A DNA stretch of 64,000 bases from Epiperipatus broadwayi (GCA_028023455.1 JAQFVV010000517.1:323504-387503); one strand, 5' to 3'. Shown: positions 1 through 14,139, counted from the stretch's first letter. Made by a program: numbers and translations. Notes: a model not told the origin generated them from the sequence alone.

Positions 1-844
1 ATATTCCTTGTTATTATCATACAATCCAATATCACTGCGACCCCTAGTTTGTAACTGCTTCGCAATGATAAGAAAAAGGTAATTCTGCCTTTTAAATAAA
101 GTTATATAAAGATGTATGTATTTAAACAACCTCAGGCAAGTGCAAATTTAAATTAACTGGGATGAAATAAAAAACCTAGTTTAAATCAGATTATATTTAA
201 ATATATACATATATTTTTATGTAATCTTAGTCAAGCTAGTAAAGATAAGAAATGCATAATTCTATGTATATTCTCAAGATAGTGTTAGAATGCGTATATA
301 TAAAATAAACACACACACACACACATATATATATATGTGTGTGTGTCTTAAACAGAGAGCCTATCTTAAAATAAATATTGGCTATTAATATTTATTTTAA
401 GATTGGTTCTCCGTTTAAAACACAGAAATATGCACATATGTTTGTTATTTACAATTTAAAGACAGTCTATTATATATATTGTGTTAAAGAAAAAATATAG
501 TGCAATCAATTAAATCTCAGATATAGTTTTCTCATTTTTAAAATACATCATATTGTAAGCTATTTTTCAGTATAAAAGATCACAGAGTGACTTCTCTCAC
601 CTCATAAATGCAAATTGTCAATGAAATAAAGTATAGTGAAAGAGATCAGTCTGAGATCTTCTACACTAAAATATAGTTTACAACTTGATTAAACTTCAAA
701 AATGGAGAGCCCACTGAGAGTCTGAGATTTGATTAGTTTCATATGTTTCTCCACTTTAACAGTCAACTATTATAAATATATTTATTAGAATGTGATATTT
801 ATTTATTTCATAAAAATTGTTATAAGGTGGAGAGAAATAGTCCT

Positions 845-882
<38 letters not shown>

Positions 883-886
883 TAAG

Positions 887-927
<41 letters not shown>

Positions 928-1029
928 CAAATTGTGTTAAGCACTATATATATTTATCTATCTATGTATAATAAATTATTTAAAAAAAGGAGCTCCATTT
1001 TTAACGAGATTATATCTACTTGGATTTTC
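1..1029. repeat. Intergenic A+T-rich DNA with (CA)n/(AT)n microsatellites
   Basis: No gene is visible. At about 309-347 a CA run passes into an AT run and then a TG run, so the whole tract is self-complementary. At 347-421 the two halves form a short hairpin around a repeat of the words taaaataaatatt. At 839-921 an (AT)n tract is bracketed by tagtccttacc and its reverse complement ggtaaggacta, so the microsatellite sits in the loop of a small inverted repeat. Confidence 0.7.
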
Positions 1030-2090
1030 AAAGCATAATAACTGATGATATCCATTTTGCAGATTGAAAGAAAACATTAGTAAACTTATCCAACCTATTA
1101 CTCATGAAAAAATGTCTTGTTTTTAACATTAGTATGTAAGCTCTTATGTATAAGGTAGTAGCTGGACATTATAGCTACAAGTATTGAGAAACAAAGTATA
1201 AAACCTTTCTTACATCTAAAGACTCTTTTAGCAGTAAGTTATGTCATATAATAAAAATTAATATTTTTAATAAATAAAATAGACAGTAATTTTTTTAATA
1301 AATGGAATTATATTTTTAAATGAAATCTTGAGCCAAGATGTTTCAAAATGCAGACCTAATCAGACAAGTTCTGCAGGCTGACAAAAAACAGTAATAAAAC
1401 TTTTTCAAAGTAGATTTTATTTAAATAGGACTGCCTTTGACTAGTACTCATGTTTGTAGCTGGATATTATAGTTATAAATGTTGAGATCCAAAGTATGTC
1501 TATGACAATTTTTTTGACTATAGTTTTCAGTTACACACTTATACATACAATCTTGAACTCTAATCAAAAGTGATCTTCTTGGTAGGTTGTAGTTTGGACA
1601 AGTTTACTATTGTTTTCTTTGTCTCCAGAACCAGGCTGATTAGTTAATGCATTTTGAAATACACTGGATATGGATTTAACTTGATTTAACAACAAAGTTC
1701 ATATTTATTAAATAATTTCCTACATATTTCGTCTGTTAAAATATTAAATTATATAAAAAATGACTCACTTCTGGAAGATATTTGAATCGGGTTGTTTTGT
1801 AAGAAAAAGTGTTATAGTTTGTATTTCATCATTTATATCTATAACGTCTAACTACTATCTCATAGTATCAAAATGGTTGCCTTTTGATTAGGAATAGTTT
1901 GTACAAATTTATTATTGTTATCTTTCAGCCTGAAAAATACAGTCCGATTTGTTTCTACATTTCGAAATACCATGGTTATATATTTCATTTCCTTTAAAAA
2001 TGTCCCAATTTATTGAACAATTTAATACTTATTTAATCTTTAAAAATATAAAATTACTTAACTACTTATTCAAATTTTAAAAGCAAACAG
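1030..2090. repeat. Cluster of diverged ~300-bp repeat units in both orientations
   Basis: Four related blocks are visible: two reading on the minus strand (about 1030-1100 and 1342-1412) and two on the plus strand (about 1590-1672 and 1893-1972). They share words such as gacaagtttactattgtttt and tgcattttgaaatac. A second shared block starting gtagctggaNattatag occurs at about 1157 and 1456, roughly 300 bp apart. The copies differ at many sites, so the cluster is old. No coding frame is present. The family is not recognised. Confidence 0.5.
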
Positions 2091-5000
2091 GTAATGTTGA
2101 TCACATTTAAAAGGGAATTGGTACCACTATTTTTGGCATGGAGATTTGGACGTTTCAAGCATGCGGTTCTCATAATGAATGAAAATTGTTCATAAAATAC
2201 AAGTATAATAAATTAAATTAGTTTTCACGCTTTTTAATTTTTCTTTAAGAGATAGTTTATGATATGAAGGATTTCAAAAATGAGATTCATATTGATTCAG
2301 ATATATATATAGTAACCCTCACTACACCAATAATTAAGAATATAAGCTTATAAAGAAATGTTAAAATAACGAGATTTTTTTTATTTAAAAAAAACAACTA
2401 AGCTAGCATGAGACAATAAATCTAAAGAAGGTCACGAAGTTTCCATGAAGATAATAACTTCTAGTTAAGCTAGCCTTAAAATCCACAAACAAAATATTAT
2501 GAAATACATTTATTATTTGTCAAACCAATAAATAATTAGTAATTAGGTTATGAAATGAATATGAAATTAAAATTATGAATTAAATAATAAATAAATTAGG
2601 ATATAGATGACTAAATGGATGATGAAAATAAATAGTAATTAAATCATAAAATGAAATGAGCCCAAGAGTGAAGAGAAAAGAAAAAGTTGTGTTAGAATAT
2701 GAATGATTAAGATAATAATAGAGTAAGAGCTAATGAATGATTAAGATGATAATAAAATAAAAGCCAGTGAAGGGTGAATCAATTATGATAATAAATTAAG
2801 ATCAAATGAGAATGAAGAAATAAAAGAAATATCAAGATGAAACAGAAGAACAATGTTTATGATTGTATTAAGTGATAGTAAGATAAATGATTCCAAGCTT
2901 GACAAAACCAGAATATTCACCATAGAGTGAAAACAAGCTATAAGATTTAATACAAAAGAAGAAAATTACACATTAAAGTTATGCTGACTTTAATAAAATG
3001 ATGAAAATAACATAACTCAAATCCCAGTACAATAAATAACTGTAGATCTAAAAATTTACCATAAATTAAAAATTACACTATGAATTAATAACTTATTATT
3101 CTCAGGGTTCAAATAACTTAACTATTTTTATTTTACAAGATATATTTGGGTCAATGACAGGGATTTTGCCACTACCCAATTATAGCCAAACAAAACAGTT
3201 TATGATAAAAAATAGAATTAATAAACAATATTTGGCAATTCCGAATAAACTTTATAAACTCCACACACATTATAAACTTTAAGCTTCAAAAAATACAAAT
3301 AAACTTTTAATAACTAAACACAATAACTTACTAACTTTCTTTTATTAAAATTATTTTCAATGTGATCAAGATCAGTGAATGATATATCTGCTGGTTCAAA
3401 TAAACAGGTTAAATCAAACTTAAGTGGTTTGCCTTTTAATATACTATTCAAAATAATATATGCACTTCAGGTTAACAATATTTTGAACACTAAGTGGTCA
3501 TGCCTTAACTGTACTTTTAAAATACAAGGGCTTAACAAACTTATTATAATATACCAATGCCTTGCCAAATACACTATTTTGATTGATGATGACTACAAAA
3601 TAATAAGATAATGTGGCAATAGCAATAACAATAATAATGTGTATGACAATTAGCAGTAAGACCACAGACAATTAAATAAACTTTTAAAACAAGAAGATTT
3701 ATTTACACTATTTACAAATTTTCTTTAAACATCAAAAATAATTAAATATCTATCTTTCAGAAACATTATATGAAACAAGACAGAGACTTTATATAAAACT
3801 GGTATATCCCATTGAATACTTGCAGTATATATAAAATAGTATAGTACAGTGATACCTTCATTATTACTATCATTGTCTGCTATGTTTCTCTTATTTTATA
3901 TTTTAGAGTGGGAATGTTGAACTCTGTATAACACAAATAAGCATTCAAGTTACCAAATAAAAGTGTATTCAAATATTTAGGATAAGTTAAAACTTTAAAA
4001 TTTAAAACTTAATCTTATAAAGCAGCATGTTACCTTATAGCTATTTTATTTATATCAGAATATAATAAGGGCAATTATCATATGCAACACAAATAATAAT
4101 TATTATTATTTGATATGAAGAAATTTATTATATTAATGTGGGGACAGACATCAGAAGTCAAATGTATATATGACACCAAATTCTTGTCTATGTCCACAAC
4201 ATAATCATTCTAACTATTAATCTGTCTTACCAATCCATCAGCAAATCACTGCTTCATGGAAATAAAATAATATTGCACAAGTGTATCTCTTACTATGCCA
4301 TATAAAAGTTTTATAATCAATGGTAATTTTTGGTTGGTTTGTTTATAAACTGATGAAAGTACTACAGCACCATACATACACTATTCACAATTAGGTAGAC
4401 ACTATAGATAAACAAGTATCCCTGAATCTAACTTTATAACTACCATTGGTATATAAATTTAAAATATCAACAACTTCACCATACACAGTGATCAGACAAT
4501 AAAGAGAGGCTCTACAAAACAATGTTATATAGTTATATCATAATATGGTAGATTCCAATACCTTTTTCCTAGGTACAATATGTTGACATTGTCTCATCAT
4601 AGGGAAACAGAATACATGCCATGAACATAATCCTCTTAAGAGATTAACTGTGATAACCTAGCATTAACTTTTTATCAGTCCCAACAATATAATCATCTCA
4701 TAGAATAAGCAATGGGAGAGTGTTCCATCTACTATTGCACAATATCAATGATACGGTATTTGACACCATTATACTTTGCACATACTTATCAGGTAAAAAT
4801 GGTGACAAATCCTTGTCAATACAACAGCAAGATAAAATAATTCTAACAATAAAAGTTAAGAGATAAATATCACATTTTACAATGCATAAATTAATAGTGT
4901 AATTAACAAACCAACATTGTAAGTCAAATGACCATTAATTATTTTAAAAATAATAATAATGTTTTCTGATAAAACAAAAAATACTCACACAGACAATGAA

Positions 5001-5326
5001 GAATAGCATACATTCTATAACTAAAGTGGACATGGTAATTCATAGGCAAAATTTAGTAAATGTAAAATGCTTATATAAAACTCTCCATATAATATGACGA
5101 TTGTGTCATTATACCATGCCTCTGACAAGTTATTTTGTCTGTTACCCCTAAATAAAATATTAGAAACTATTTTCAAAAATGTAAGAGATGAGTATCTCTC
5201 TTTATATCTAGACAAACTAGATAGAATAGTAGATTTTAAACCAACCGGTAAAATAACAATATATATATATAATAAATGTATATACTTTACATTAATCTGT
5301 CTTCAATGCAATTATATATTCATACC

Positions 5327-5328
<2 letters not shown>
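2091..5328. other. A+T-rich stretch without recognisable gene
   Basis: No family could be recognised here on either strand. The short open frames at 3375-3611 and 5094-5266 have no start context, no intact neighbours and no motif I know; the second is the more protein-like and stops at a gtaaaa that could be a splice donor, but no matching acceptor or second exon is visible. Purine-rich, low-complexity sequence occupies about 2400-2900. Confidence 0.5.
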
Positions 5329-5836
<508 letters not shown>

Positions 5837-7051
5837 ATCATGATACTGAAAAACAAAGTAAACACTCAAAATTGTGTAGCAATATAATAATACCATAGCA
5901 CTTATTAATCTTGTTTACAGATAATTTTTTCTTCCAACTTAAGCTGTATCTCTAAGTTTAACCACAAAAGAAATACTTTTTCAATATTATTTTGTTGATT
6001 TTTGTTTTCATCTGCGGTAATTTACTAAAACAATCAAAAATGATTCTAGTATTTTGAACCATTTTAAAGTGTCTGCTTTATATTTAAAATTATTATCCAT
6101 TCCCATGTTCCCCAGTTATCAAAAAATAGATATTTTTCATTTATTTTCTTACGTAATATAATGAATAGCTATTGTTTTCTTCTATAAATATTTCCATGAT
6201 ATATATTTAATAATTATGAGTTAAATATTTTCTTTTTGCAATTATTAGTACTGTAAATGTATTTCAATTTTTATTCTAATGACGAATAAATTTGGTGCTA
6301 AAAAAAATTATCATCCAATTTTTTTAAATATATATATATAAAGTAAGTTCCTAATTTTATAAATTGATTAAACATTATACCATTTGAATTGAATTTTTAC
6401 TTTGTTTAATTTAAATTTTAAAAGTTTCATTCATATTATTTTTCTTCTTTATTTATAAAGAGCGCACAAAACATTTTTTTCTTGCCATTCTAAATAAGTC
6501 ATGCATAACTTTTAAATATATATAATGACTAAAATAGGTAAAATAAAAGTTTATAATTACAATTTCTTGTTCTGTCCTAAGTTTGAAGTCACATTTGTAA
6601 GGCAACTAGTTTCCAATATGGCTCACCTTTTTCCCAGTATGAACTCTAGCAATTTTCAATCAATTGAGAACTAAAGAAAATGCATCCAAGGAGTTAAAAT
6701 TTCTTATTCCATGGTTTTAAAAATACAATATCATTTAATCTTGTTCAATTCCATTCCAGTGTTATAACTTTTTCTGCTCTTTCTTTAATTTTGTAGGTTT
6801 TAGATGTTGAAATCTTTTCTCTGATTTGTTTTTCTTGATAGACTCCCCCTTACAAACTCTCTTAAGTTATTTATACCTTTTATTACCTTGAATTGTGGTA
6901 CAATTAAAAATAGACCAATAACAGCATAGTGTGCATATCATTAGTATAACTCCATCTACATTTATTCTTGATAATTACTCAGACAATTTAAATAATTTAA
7001 CATATATTAAGCACATAGTTCTTCTTTTCAAAATAGTTCATAAATATCCAA
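5837..7051. other. A+T-rich stretch, nothing recognised
   Basis: Unique-looking A+T-rich sequence with short homopolymers and one short AT run near 6330. I see no coding signal, repeat with another part of the window, or RNA gene. Confidence 0.5.
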
Positions 7052-7289
7052 AATAGAAATAAAACAAACTAACTCCTTTTTAAAACTTGATTTTTATATG
7101 ACTATTACATTAAAAAAAAATCCAACTTTTCGACTATTTTATGTCAGCTTACATTTAAAAGCGCCTACAATTACCGTGTGCCTTGAAAAAGACTATATAA
7201 AATAGTCGAAAAGTTGGATTTTTTTTTTCATGTAATAGTCATATAAAAAACAAGTTTTAAAAAGGAGTTAGTTTTGTTTTATTTCTATT
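7052..7289. mobile_element. Near-perfect hairpin (foldback) element, ~90-bp arms
   Basis: The left arm (7052-7141) and right arm (about 7198-7289) are reverse complements over about 90 bp with only a few differences. Shared words include aactccttttt / aaaaaggagtt and ccaacttttcgactatttt / aaaatagtcgaaaagttgg. The loop of about 56 nt is more G+C-rich. There is no open frame. The shape is that of a non-autonomous foldback or MITE; high arm identity suggests it is young or kept by gene conversion. A transcribed long hairpin precursor is an alternative. Confidence 0.8.
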
Positions 7290-9489
7290 GCAGACAATTT
7301 AATATTAATTTAAACCACAATAAAAATATGCTTAAGGATTGTTTACAATTATTTATTTAAAAGACATAAATTTAATCATCCCAATTATTATTCAATAATA
7401 ATAAAATACCAAACATATTTATACACCCAAATTAATAATAATACTATTAAATTATCATTTTTTATTATTGAAATTCTACTATTCATATGAAATCTCCTTT
7501 ATACTCAAGCAGATTTTCTAGTGTATCTTGAAAAGTCAAAGTTTTTATCATTCTCAGAATATTTAAGGATATAATTTACTGAATTTTAAAGATACAATCT
7601 AGCAACCACTATACCATACCATTGATGTAATTCACTGATTTTAATATTTGACTATTGATATTAAATAAAATTCAAAATTTTTCAGATATGATCATTTAAA
7701 TAAGGTTTAATAAAATCGAGCCCAAACATGTGGTTACAATATATAATACACAAAAGGGTTATATAGAAATGAAATTGTCTTTGTTTTTATTTATATTTCC
7801 TTTAGTTAGTTAATATATTTATTATTTTCATGAATATTTATATAGAGAAAAAGGATGGAATTATTTTTGCTATATTAAACTTTATAATTTTCAGATTTTC
7901 ATCTTTATTATATATAAAGCGTATTAGATATTATGCATATATATGTTTAAATGAGGTTGCCTTGACAACAGATTGAGATTGTTGATTGTTATTAAGATTG
8001 GCATTGTTTAAGTATTGAAATGAAGAAAATATTTACTTGATTTTTACATTGGAATTTATTAAATAAATGGGGATTTGAAGTTATATATGGTGTGATAAGG
8101 TAAATGTAAATATAAACCCTCGCGTGATGGAAAAACAAATTTAACAAAAAGAAAACAAGTAGTTAAATACAAACATAAATTATTAATATAATATTATGCT
8201 GTTTGAATTAAATGCATAGTCTTTGGCAACAAATAAAATTAAATAAATCTGAAAAAATCCCATATTTCAGTATCATTATATATTTGATTTCATTCATCAT
8301 ACCTACAACAAATTTATCAATCCTGAAACAATTACACTCACACATGGACTCTTCATATTTCATTATTATATTTCCTGTAGAAAATGACAATGCAATGGAA
8401 TAAATAATTTAATTTATTAACAATCAAATAAACAGAAATATTCTTAGGATTAATTATGATAAGAAAATATAATGTAATTAGTGTGGTGATAGTAAACAGT
8501 TATTAAAAATCACACAGTTTATAATCTTTTATTTTATTGCCATAAAAAGGATGTGTAATTTGCTATTATATAAGAGAAAGATCTCAAATAGTGGATAATT
8601 CATTTTCCAAGAACAGTTAAATATTTACAAATGCTTTTTTCTTTCTTCCTAATGATTTAATGGTGAGTTTTTATAGGTTAAGGGAGATATTGTCACAGAC
8701 ATATTACACATAACATCTGTGATATTTAAGTATTCACACAGATGTATGCACTTTTTCACTTTTTCAGGTTTGGATGCATAGAAAATTATATAACATGAAT
8801 AATCTGCATTAAATTATATAAATGCAATTATTTTGTAAACTATACATCAAACTGTTTTAATGGGTAATTTAATAATAAATATAGATATGCACTTAGAAAT
8901 AAGGATTGATTTATACTAATATGATGATTTTATGATATCCACAGGCTATATTAAATACTTGGTATATTTTTGAGTACTCTTCATAATAATTTAATCAATA
9001 TTTTCTTTATAAATAACTCTTATTATTCATGGATTATAATTATAAAGTTTTTTAAAGTTTCAAGATGTATTTTATTATTATCCACCAGTGACTTTTTGAT
9101 ATTCACTGATCATCATTATTTATAGGTTTATATTATTTTCATTATGCCCAAACAACTTTTTTAAATATATATTTGTTCTATATACTATTATAAATGAAAA
9201 CATTACCTAAATTTACCAGTGTCATCTGTTTTGTTACATTGCTTTAATCGTAGCAAGCATATGTCATTGATAGTAAATAATTAGAATGAATATTTTAAAA
9301 GGCCTTTAATGGAAATTTAGGGTAAAACATAATTATTGTTACATATGTGATTCCCACCTATTTATTAATTCATAACAAAGTGCTTCATCATTCATTATTA
9401 TTACATCTATCAACAAATACTCTAAGCATTTATTACAAGCATTCACATTTATTATTAACCAAGATTCCCATATAGAAACAAATTAATGG
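7290..9489. other. A+T-rich stretch, nothing recognised
   Basis: No gene or repeat was recognised. Two overlapping open frames on opposite strands near 8208-8403 are chance openings with no family resemblance. Confidence 0.5.
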
Positions 9490-9509
9490 AATAAAATCAT
9501 TGCACTAGC

Positions 9510-10099
9510 ATTCGTATATGTATTTTGTAATTGGTATTTATAATAATGAAATTAATCATAGAATTAAACTTGGTTGGAGTGCTTTTGGTAGAAATAACTT
9601 GATATTAAAAGGAAATATGCCTATATGTTTGAAAAAGAATGTTTTTAACAAATGTATTTTACCAGTTCTTACTTCTGGATCTGAGACTTGGATACTTAAA
9701 AAAAGAGCAATATAGAGACTCCAGACCACTCAAAAAAGTATGGAGAGATGCATGTTGTGAGTAACAAGAAGAGATCGAAAATGCAATGTATGGGTAAGAG
9801 AACAAACAGGTGTTACTGACCTAATTGGAAAAATTAAAAGATTGAAGTGGAGTTGCACTGGACAAATTGCTAGAAGAGATGATAATAGATAATAGATGGA
9901 CAATTGAAATCTTAAACTGGATTCCAAGAGATTTCAAAAGACCCAGAAAAAGTCCATATGTGAGATGGATGGATGAAATAAGAAAGTGTGCAGGGGTTAT
10001 GTGGAGAAGAGAAGCTAAAGATTGGAGAAGATGGATTAAACTTGGAGAGACCTTCATCCTGCAGTGGATTGATAATGGTTGATGATGATGATGATGATG
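9510..10099 (+). pseudogene. 5'-truncated RTE-like LINE, 3' end of reverse-transcriptase ORF
   Basis: The plus strand encodes the C-terminal third of a non-LTR retrotransposon polyprotein, downstream of the catalytic box. Recognisable segments in order are NEINHRIKLGWSAFGR, then LPVLTSGSETWILKKRAI (about 9659-9712), then a domain with ARRDDNR, EILNWIPRDFKRP and VRWMDEIRKCAGVMWRREAKDW, ending ILQWIDNG at about 10,079. Stops and frameshifts break it (TAG after KKRAI near 9713; a second break near 9890). The 3' end is a short (ATG)n/(TGA)n run, the tail type expected for RTE-clade LINEs. Three other copies of the same family lie in the window (25.8, 51.9 and 61.6 kb). Non-functional. Confidence 0.85.
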
Positions 10100-11352
10100 A
10101 TTTATCAGCAATAAAATAAGTTATAACTAACCCTAAATTTATTATGCTGTTTATCCATTTGAAACAAATTGATACATTGACCCCATGCACCCACATGTAC
10201 AAATCAATTGCTAAATTGTTAAATGCATTGAATTAATTTTCATTTCAATTATCGTGTTTTATCATGTTTTCTATTTGCTTTATTGATGCAATTTTAACTC
10301 AACAGTAAAAAAAAAAATGCTGTAGAGATTATATTGAAATTTTTAAAAAATTGTCTTAATTATATTTTATAATAAAATAACATTATTTTTATTCACTTTC
10401 AATTGCAATCTAGAAAGTACAAAATAAGGAAATATAAATATATAAAAGTTGTGTTTAAAAACATTGTAGCATATACTATGCGCTCCTGAAAGTGTGCTGA
10501 AATTGAAAAAAAAAAGTTAAAGTCACTGTAAAATTTTTTGTAATGTACTTATATAATAAAATACACTGTTTTTTAATATTTATTTTAAATTATAAAAACA
10601 AAAAATATAAATATTATGTTCAATAAAAAAGTGTAGCAAAGTTGTATTCATTTATGAAAGATAATCGTTAACAATATACACTGTAAGGCAAAAACAAAAA
10701 AAATTAAAAAGAACTTTTAAATATTTATATAATAAAATTTATACACTTATTTAGTTTCAACCCCAAAATTATTTTTACAAGTATTCCAACACTGACTTCA
10801 AAAATTGCAGTACCTCTCACATAAAATTTATTATAGAATATCATACGTCCTCAAAAAAGTGTTGTAAACAAACTGATAGTTTAAATTTCTATGGTTTAAC
10901 ATTAATCACATACAAATTTATAGCCAGTCAATATCTGGGATTTATGCCATCAGTATATGCAAAATATATAAATAAAAACCAATATTTTTTATATTTTCTA
11001 GATAATTGTAATATTCAAATAAATGTTTTGGACATTTATACAATAAAAGATAGTCTTTATAATGTAACATCAGCTTTTATTAATGCTTAGTATGTTTTGA
11101 TATTTAAAAGATTGTAATCATAGTATTTCTAGCTGCTTGAAACACTAAAGAAGTAATAACCAAGATAATGATATTTTACATATCAAAAGCGCACTAAGTA
11201 TTAATGAAAGCTATGTTTAAATTATAAAGTTTACCTTTTCTGTATGAATGCCTTGAATATTTAGTTGAATATGTAATGATATGTAAAAAAAAGTTTGTTT
11301 TTCCGTGATTGACTATGACATTGAAGAATTCTTAATGCATATATATATATAA
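10100..11352. other. A+T-rich stretch, nothing recognised
   Basis: No coding or repeat signal beyond homopolymers. It ends with a short (AT)n run at 11,339-11,350 directly next to the 3' end of the first Penelope-like copy. Confidence 0.5.
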
Positions 11353-12780
11353 TACATATTTTGCGGGTTCATCCGTGTTAAAAACTTTTAATATTAATAT
11401 ACTGACGTTTTGACTTAGTCACACAAGCCATCCACAGAGTTATAAAAGGTAGAAAGATGGTTGTAGAGGCGCTACAATCACTGATTTGAATAAAATGTTA
11501 AAATTCCACCAATAGCAAAAAATGTTAAATTTAGGAATGTTTTTTTAAAAAAATCTTTCCAAACAGGAGAAAGTTTGCGTGTATTATCTCGCTGATTGAT
11601 ACAATCTGGCATTTTAAGTATCTCAATGGCTTCTCTAATTTTGCATTGGTAGAGATTATCACATCTGGATATGATCCTGGTACTAGAAAAATCAATTTTA
11701 TGACCTGAATCTATAGTATGGAGTGAGAGTGCTGATGATGATGAGTGTTGTTTAACTGCATTAGCATGCTTGTCTCTCCTAACACTGATGCGATGATTAC
11801 TCATACATATGTAAGAAACTTTACAATTTTTACATGAGATTTGATAGACAACATGAGATTTAAGAGGGATTGAATCCTTAGGCTTGTTTATTATATTGCT
11901 GATCTTTTGATGAGCAGAAAATGCTGTATCTATATTATAGCGTTTTAATATACGTCTGATACTGTCTGTAGTTCTTTTACATATGGAACACAAATCCTAA
12001 TAGCTGATTTATCATCTTTTTGTTTCCTATTTTGTCTATTTTGGGCTTGAAATAAGGCTTTTTTTTATAAATTTGTAATTATAACTATTTGCTAATAAAA
12101 CACTATTAATATGATTTATTTTTTCTTTCAGATGTGTCTCATCTGAAAGGTTAATTGCTCTATTTAAACGAGTTTTGGCTACAGAAAGTATCTGAGTTGG
12201 GTGATGATGAGAATGGAAATGCAAATATCTGTCTGTGTGCATATCCTTTCTGTAAATAGAAAAAAGATAAACTATTTGGTGTTCTGGTGACTAGAACATC
12301 AAGAAAAGGGAGTTTTCCATCAGACTCTGTCTCCATTGTAAATTTAATATGAGGATGCATATTATTTAAATGTAAGAAAAAAATCATCTAATTTATTTTT
12401 TCCATGTTGCCATACGACAAAAGTGTCATCTATGTATCTGAGCCAAATGAGAGGTTTTAAAGATGATGATTCTAAAGCACGAGTTTCTATATATTCCATG
12501 AATAAATCAGCTATTACTCCTGAGATAGGTGAGCCCATAGGAGTACCAAAAACTTGTCTGTAATGCTGTCCATTGTATACAAAATATGTATTTAAGAGAC
12601 AATGTTTAATTAAGGCAATAATATGGTATGGTAAATTGCAACGTTGTGAGATTATATTTAAAGCTTCATCAATTGGAGTGTTTGTAAACAAAGACACGAC
12701 ATGAAAACTGACAGTATGTCATTAGCATTAATTTTTAAACTTTTTAAAACAGAAATAAAATGAAGAGAGTTTTTAATTTA
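11353..12780 (-). mobile_element. Penelope-like retroelement, copy 1A (5'-truncated, broken)
   Basis: This minus-strand copy encodes the C-terminal part of a Penelope-like element: reverse transcriptase followed by a GIY-YIG endonuclease. From the 5' side, 12,780-12,697 carries RT finger/palm sequence (frame-shifted, reading ...NANDIL then VSFHVVSLFTN). The 12,697-12,362 frame has SLFTNTPIDEAL, the FGTPMGSPISG motif and the catalytic RYIDDTFV box. The frame then shifts at a run of seven T (12,377-12,383 in plus coordinates), shifts again near 12,250, and ends with the nuclease (11,993-11,478). The nuclease has the Cys pair of Penelope nucleases, but reads VVY and YIC where the family has GIY and YIG, so it is probably dead. 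The 3' untranslated part ends near 11,353. About 1.33 kb of it is mirrored by copy 1B. Confidence 0.9.
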
Positions 12781-12782
12781 TG

Positions 12783-14113
12783 ATTTGTTTACAAACATTA
12801 CAATTGATGAAGCTTTAAATATAATCTCACAACGTTGCAATTTACCAGACCATATTATTGCTTTAATTAAACATTGTCTCTTAAATACATATTTTGTATA
12901 CAATGGACAGCATTACAGTCAAGTTTTTGGTACTCCTATGGGCTCACCTATCTCAGGAGTAATAGCTGATTTATTCATGGAATATATAGAAACTCGTGCT
13001 TTAGAATCATCATCTTTAAAACCTCTCATTTGGCTCAGATACATAGATGACACTTTTGTCATATGGCAACATGGAAAAAATAAATTAGATGATTTTTTTC
13101 TTACATTTAAATAATATGCATCCTCATATTAAATTTACAATGGAGACAGAGTCTGATGGAAAACTCCCTTTTCTTGATGTTCTAACACCAAGTAGTTTAT
13201 CTTTTTCTATTTACAGAAAGGATACACACACAGACAGCTATTTGCATTTCCATTCTCATCATCACCCAACTCAGATACTTTCTGTAGCTAAAACTCTTTT
13301 AAATAGAGCAATTAACCTTTCAGATGAGACACATCTGAAAGAAGAAATAAATCATATTAATAGTGTTTTATTAGCAAATAGTTATAATTACAAATTTATA
13401 AAAAGAGCCTTATTTCAAGCCCAAAATAAACAAAATAGGAAACAAAAAGATGATAAATCAGCTATTAGGATTTGTGTTCCATACTTAAAAGTAACTACAG
13501 ACAGTATCGGACGTATATTAAAACACTATAATATAGATACAGCATTTTCTGCTCATCAAAAGATCAGCAATATAATAACCAAGCCTAAGGATTCAATCCC
13601 TCTTGAATCTCATGGTGTCTATCAAATCTCATGTAAAAATTGTAAAGCTTCTTATATAGGTATGAGTAATCATCGCATCAGTGTTAGGAGAGATGAGCAT
13701 GCTAATGCAGTTAAACAACACTCATCATCATCAGCACTCTCACTCCATACTTTAGATTCAGGTCAAAAAATTAATTTTTCTAGTACCAGGATCATATGCA
13801 GATGTGATAATCTCTACCAATGCAAAATTAGAGAAGCCATTGAGATACTTAAAAGGCCAGATTATATCAATAAGTGAGATGATACATGCAAACTTCCTCC
13901 GATTTGGAAATATTTTTTTAAAAAACATTCCTAAATTTAACATGTTTTGTTATTGGTGGAATTTTAACATTTTATTCAAATCAGTGATTGTAGCACTTCT
14001 ACAACCATCTTTCTACCTTTTATATTCTGTGGATGGCTTGTGTGACCAAGTTGAAACATCAGTATATTAATATTAAAAGTTTTTAACACGGATGAACCAG
14101 CAAAATATGTATT
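12783..14113 (+). mobile_element. Penelope-like retroelement, copy 1B (5'-truncated, broken)
   Basis: This copy is head to head with copy 1A and nearly identical over about 1.33 kb. The frame 12,785-13,114 holds RT motifs (FTNITIDEAL, FGTPMGSPISG, catalytic RYIDDTFV) but has no ATG start, because the copy is cut off inside the RT palm. The frame shifts at the same seven-T run (13,093-13,099) as in copy 1A. The next frame (13,089-13,877) carries the rest of the RT, a basic linker and a GIY-YIG domain with GVY, the CKNC pair, YIG and VRRDEH, so its visible catalytic residues are better kept than in 1A. A stop after YINK removes the last ~35 residues. Private changes against 1A include a 9-nt in-frame deletion near 13,185. 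Non-functional. Confidence 0.9.
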
Positions 14114-14139
14114 TTATATATTTAACCCGTGCAAATCTT

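Noticed and set aside
5094-5266. Protein-like open frame (LPLNKILETIFKNVRDEYLS)
   Set aside because: It could be an exon with a donor at gtaaaa, but there is no clear acceptor, no motif and an overlapping frame on the other strand; not supported enough to annotate.
9490-10125. Target-site duplication for the LINE at 9.5 kb (aataaaat on both sides)
   Set aside because: Eight A+T-only bases are too short to mean anything in this composition.
9821-10202. Two minus-strand open frames overlapping the LINE end
   Set aside because: They are antisense shadows of the LINE C-terminus and its (ATG)n tail; the His and Ser runs come from the tail.
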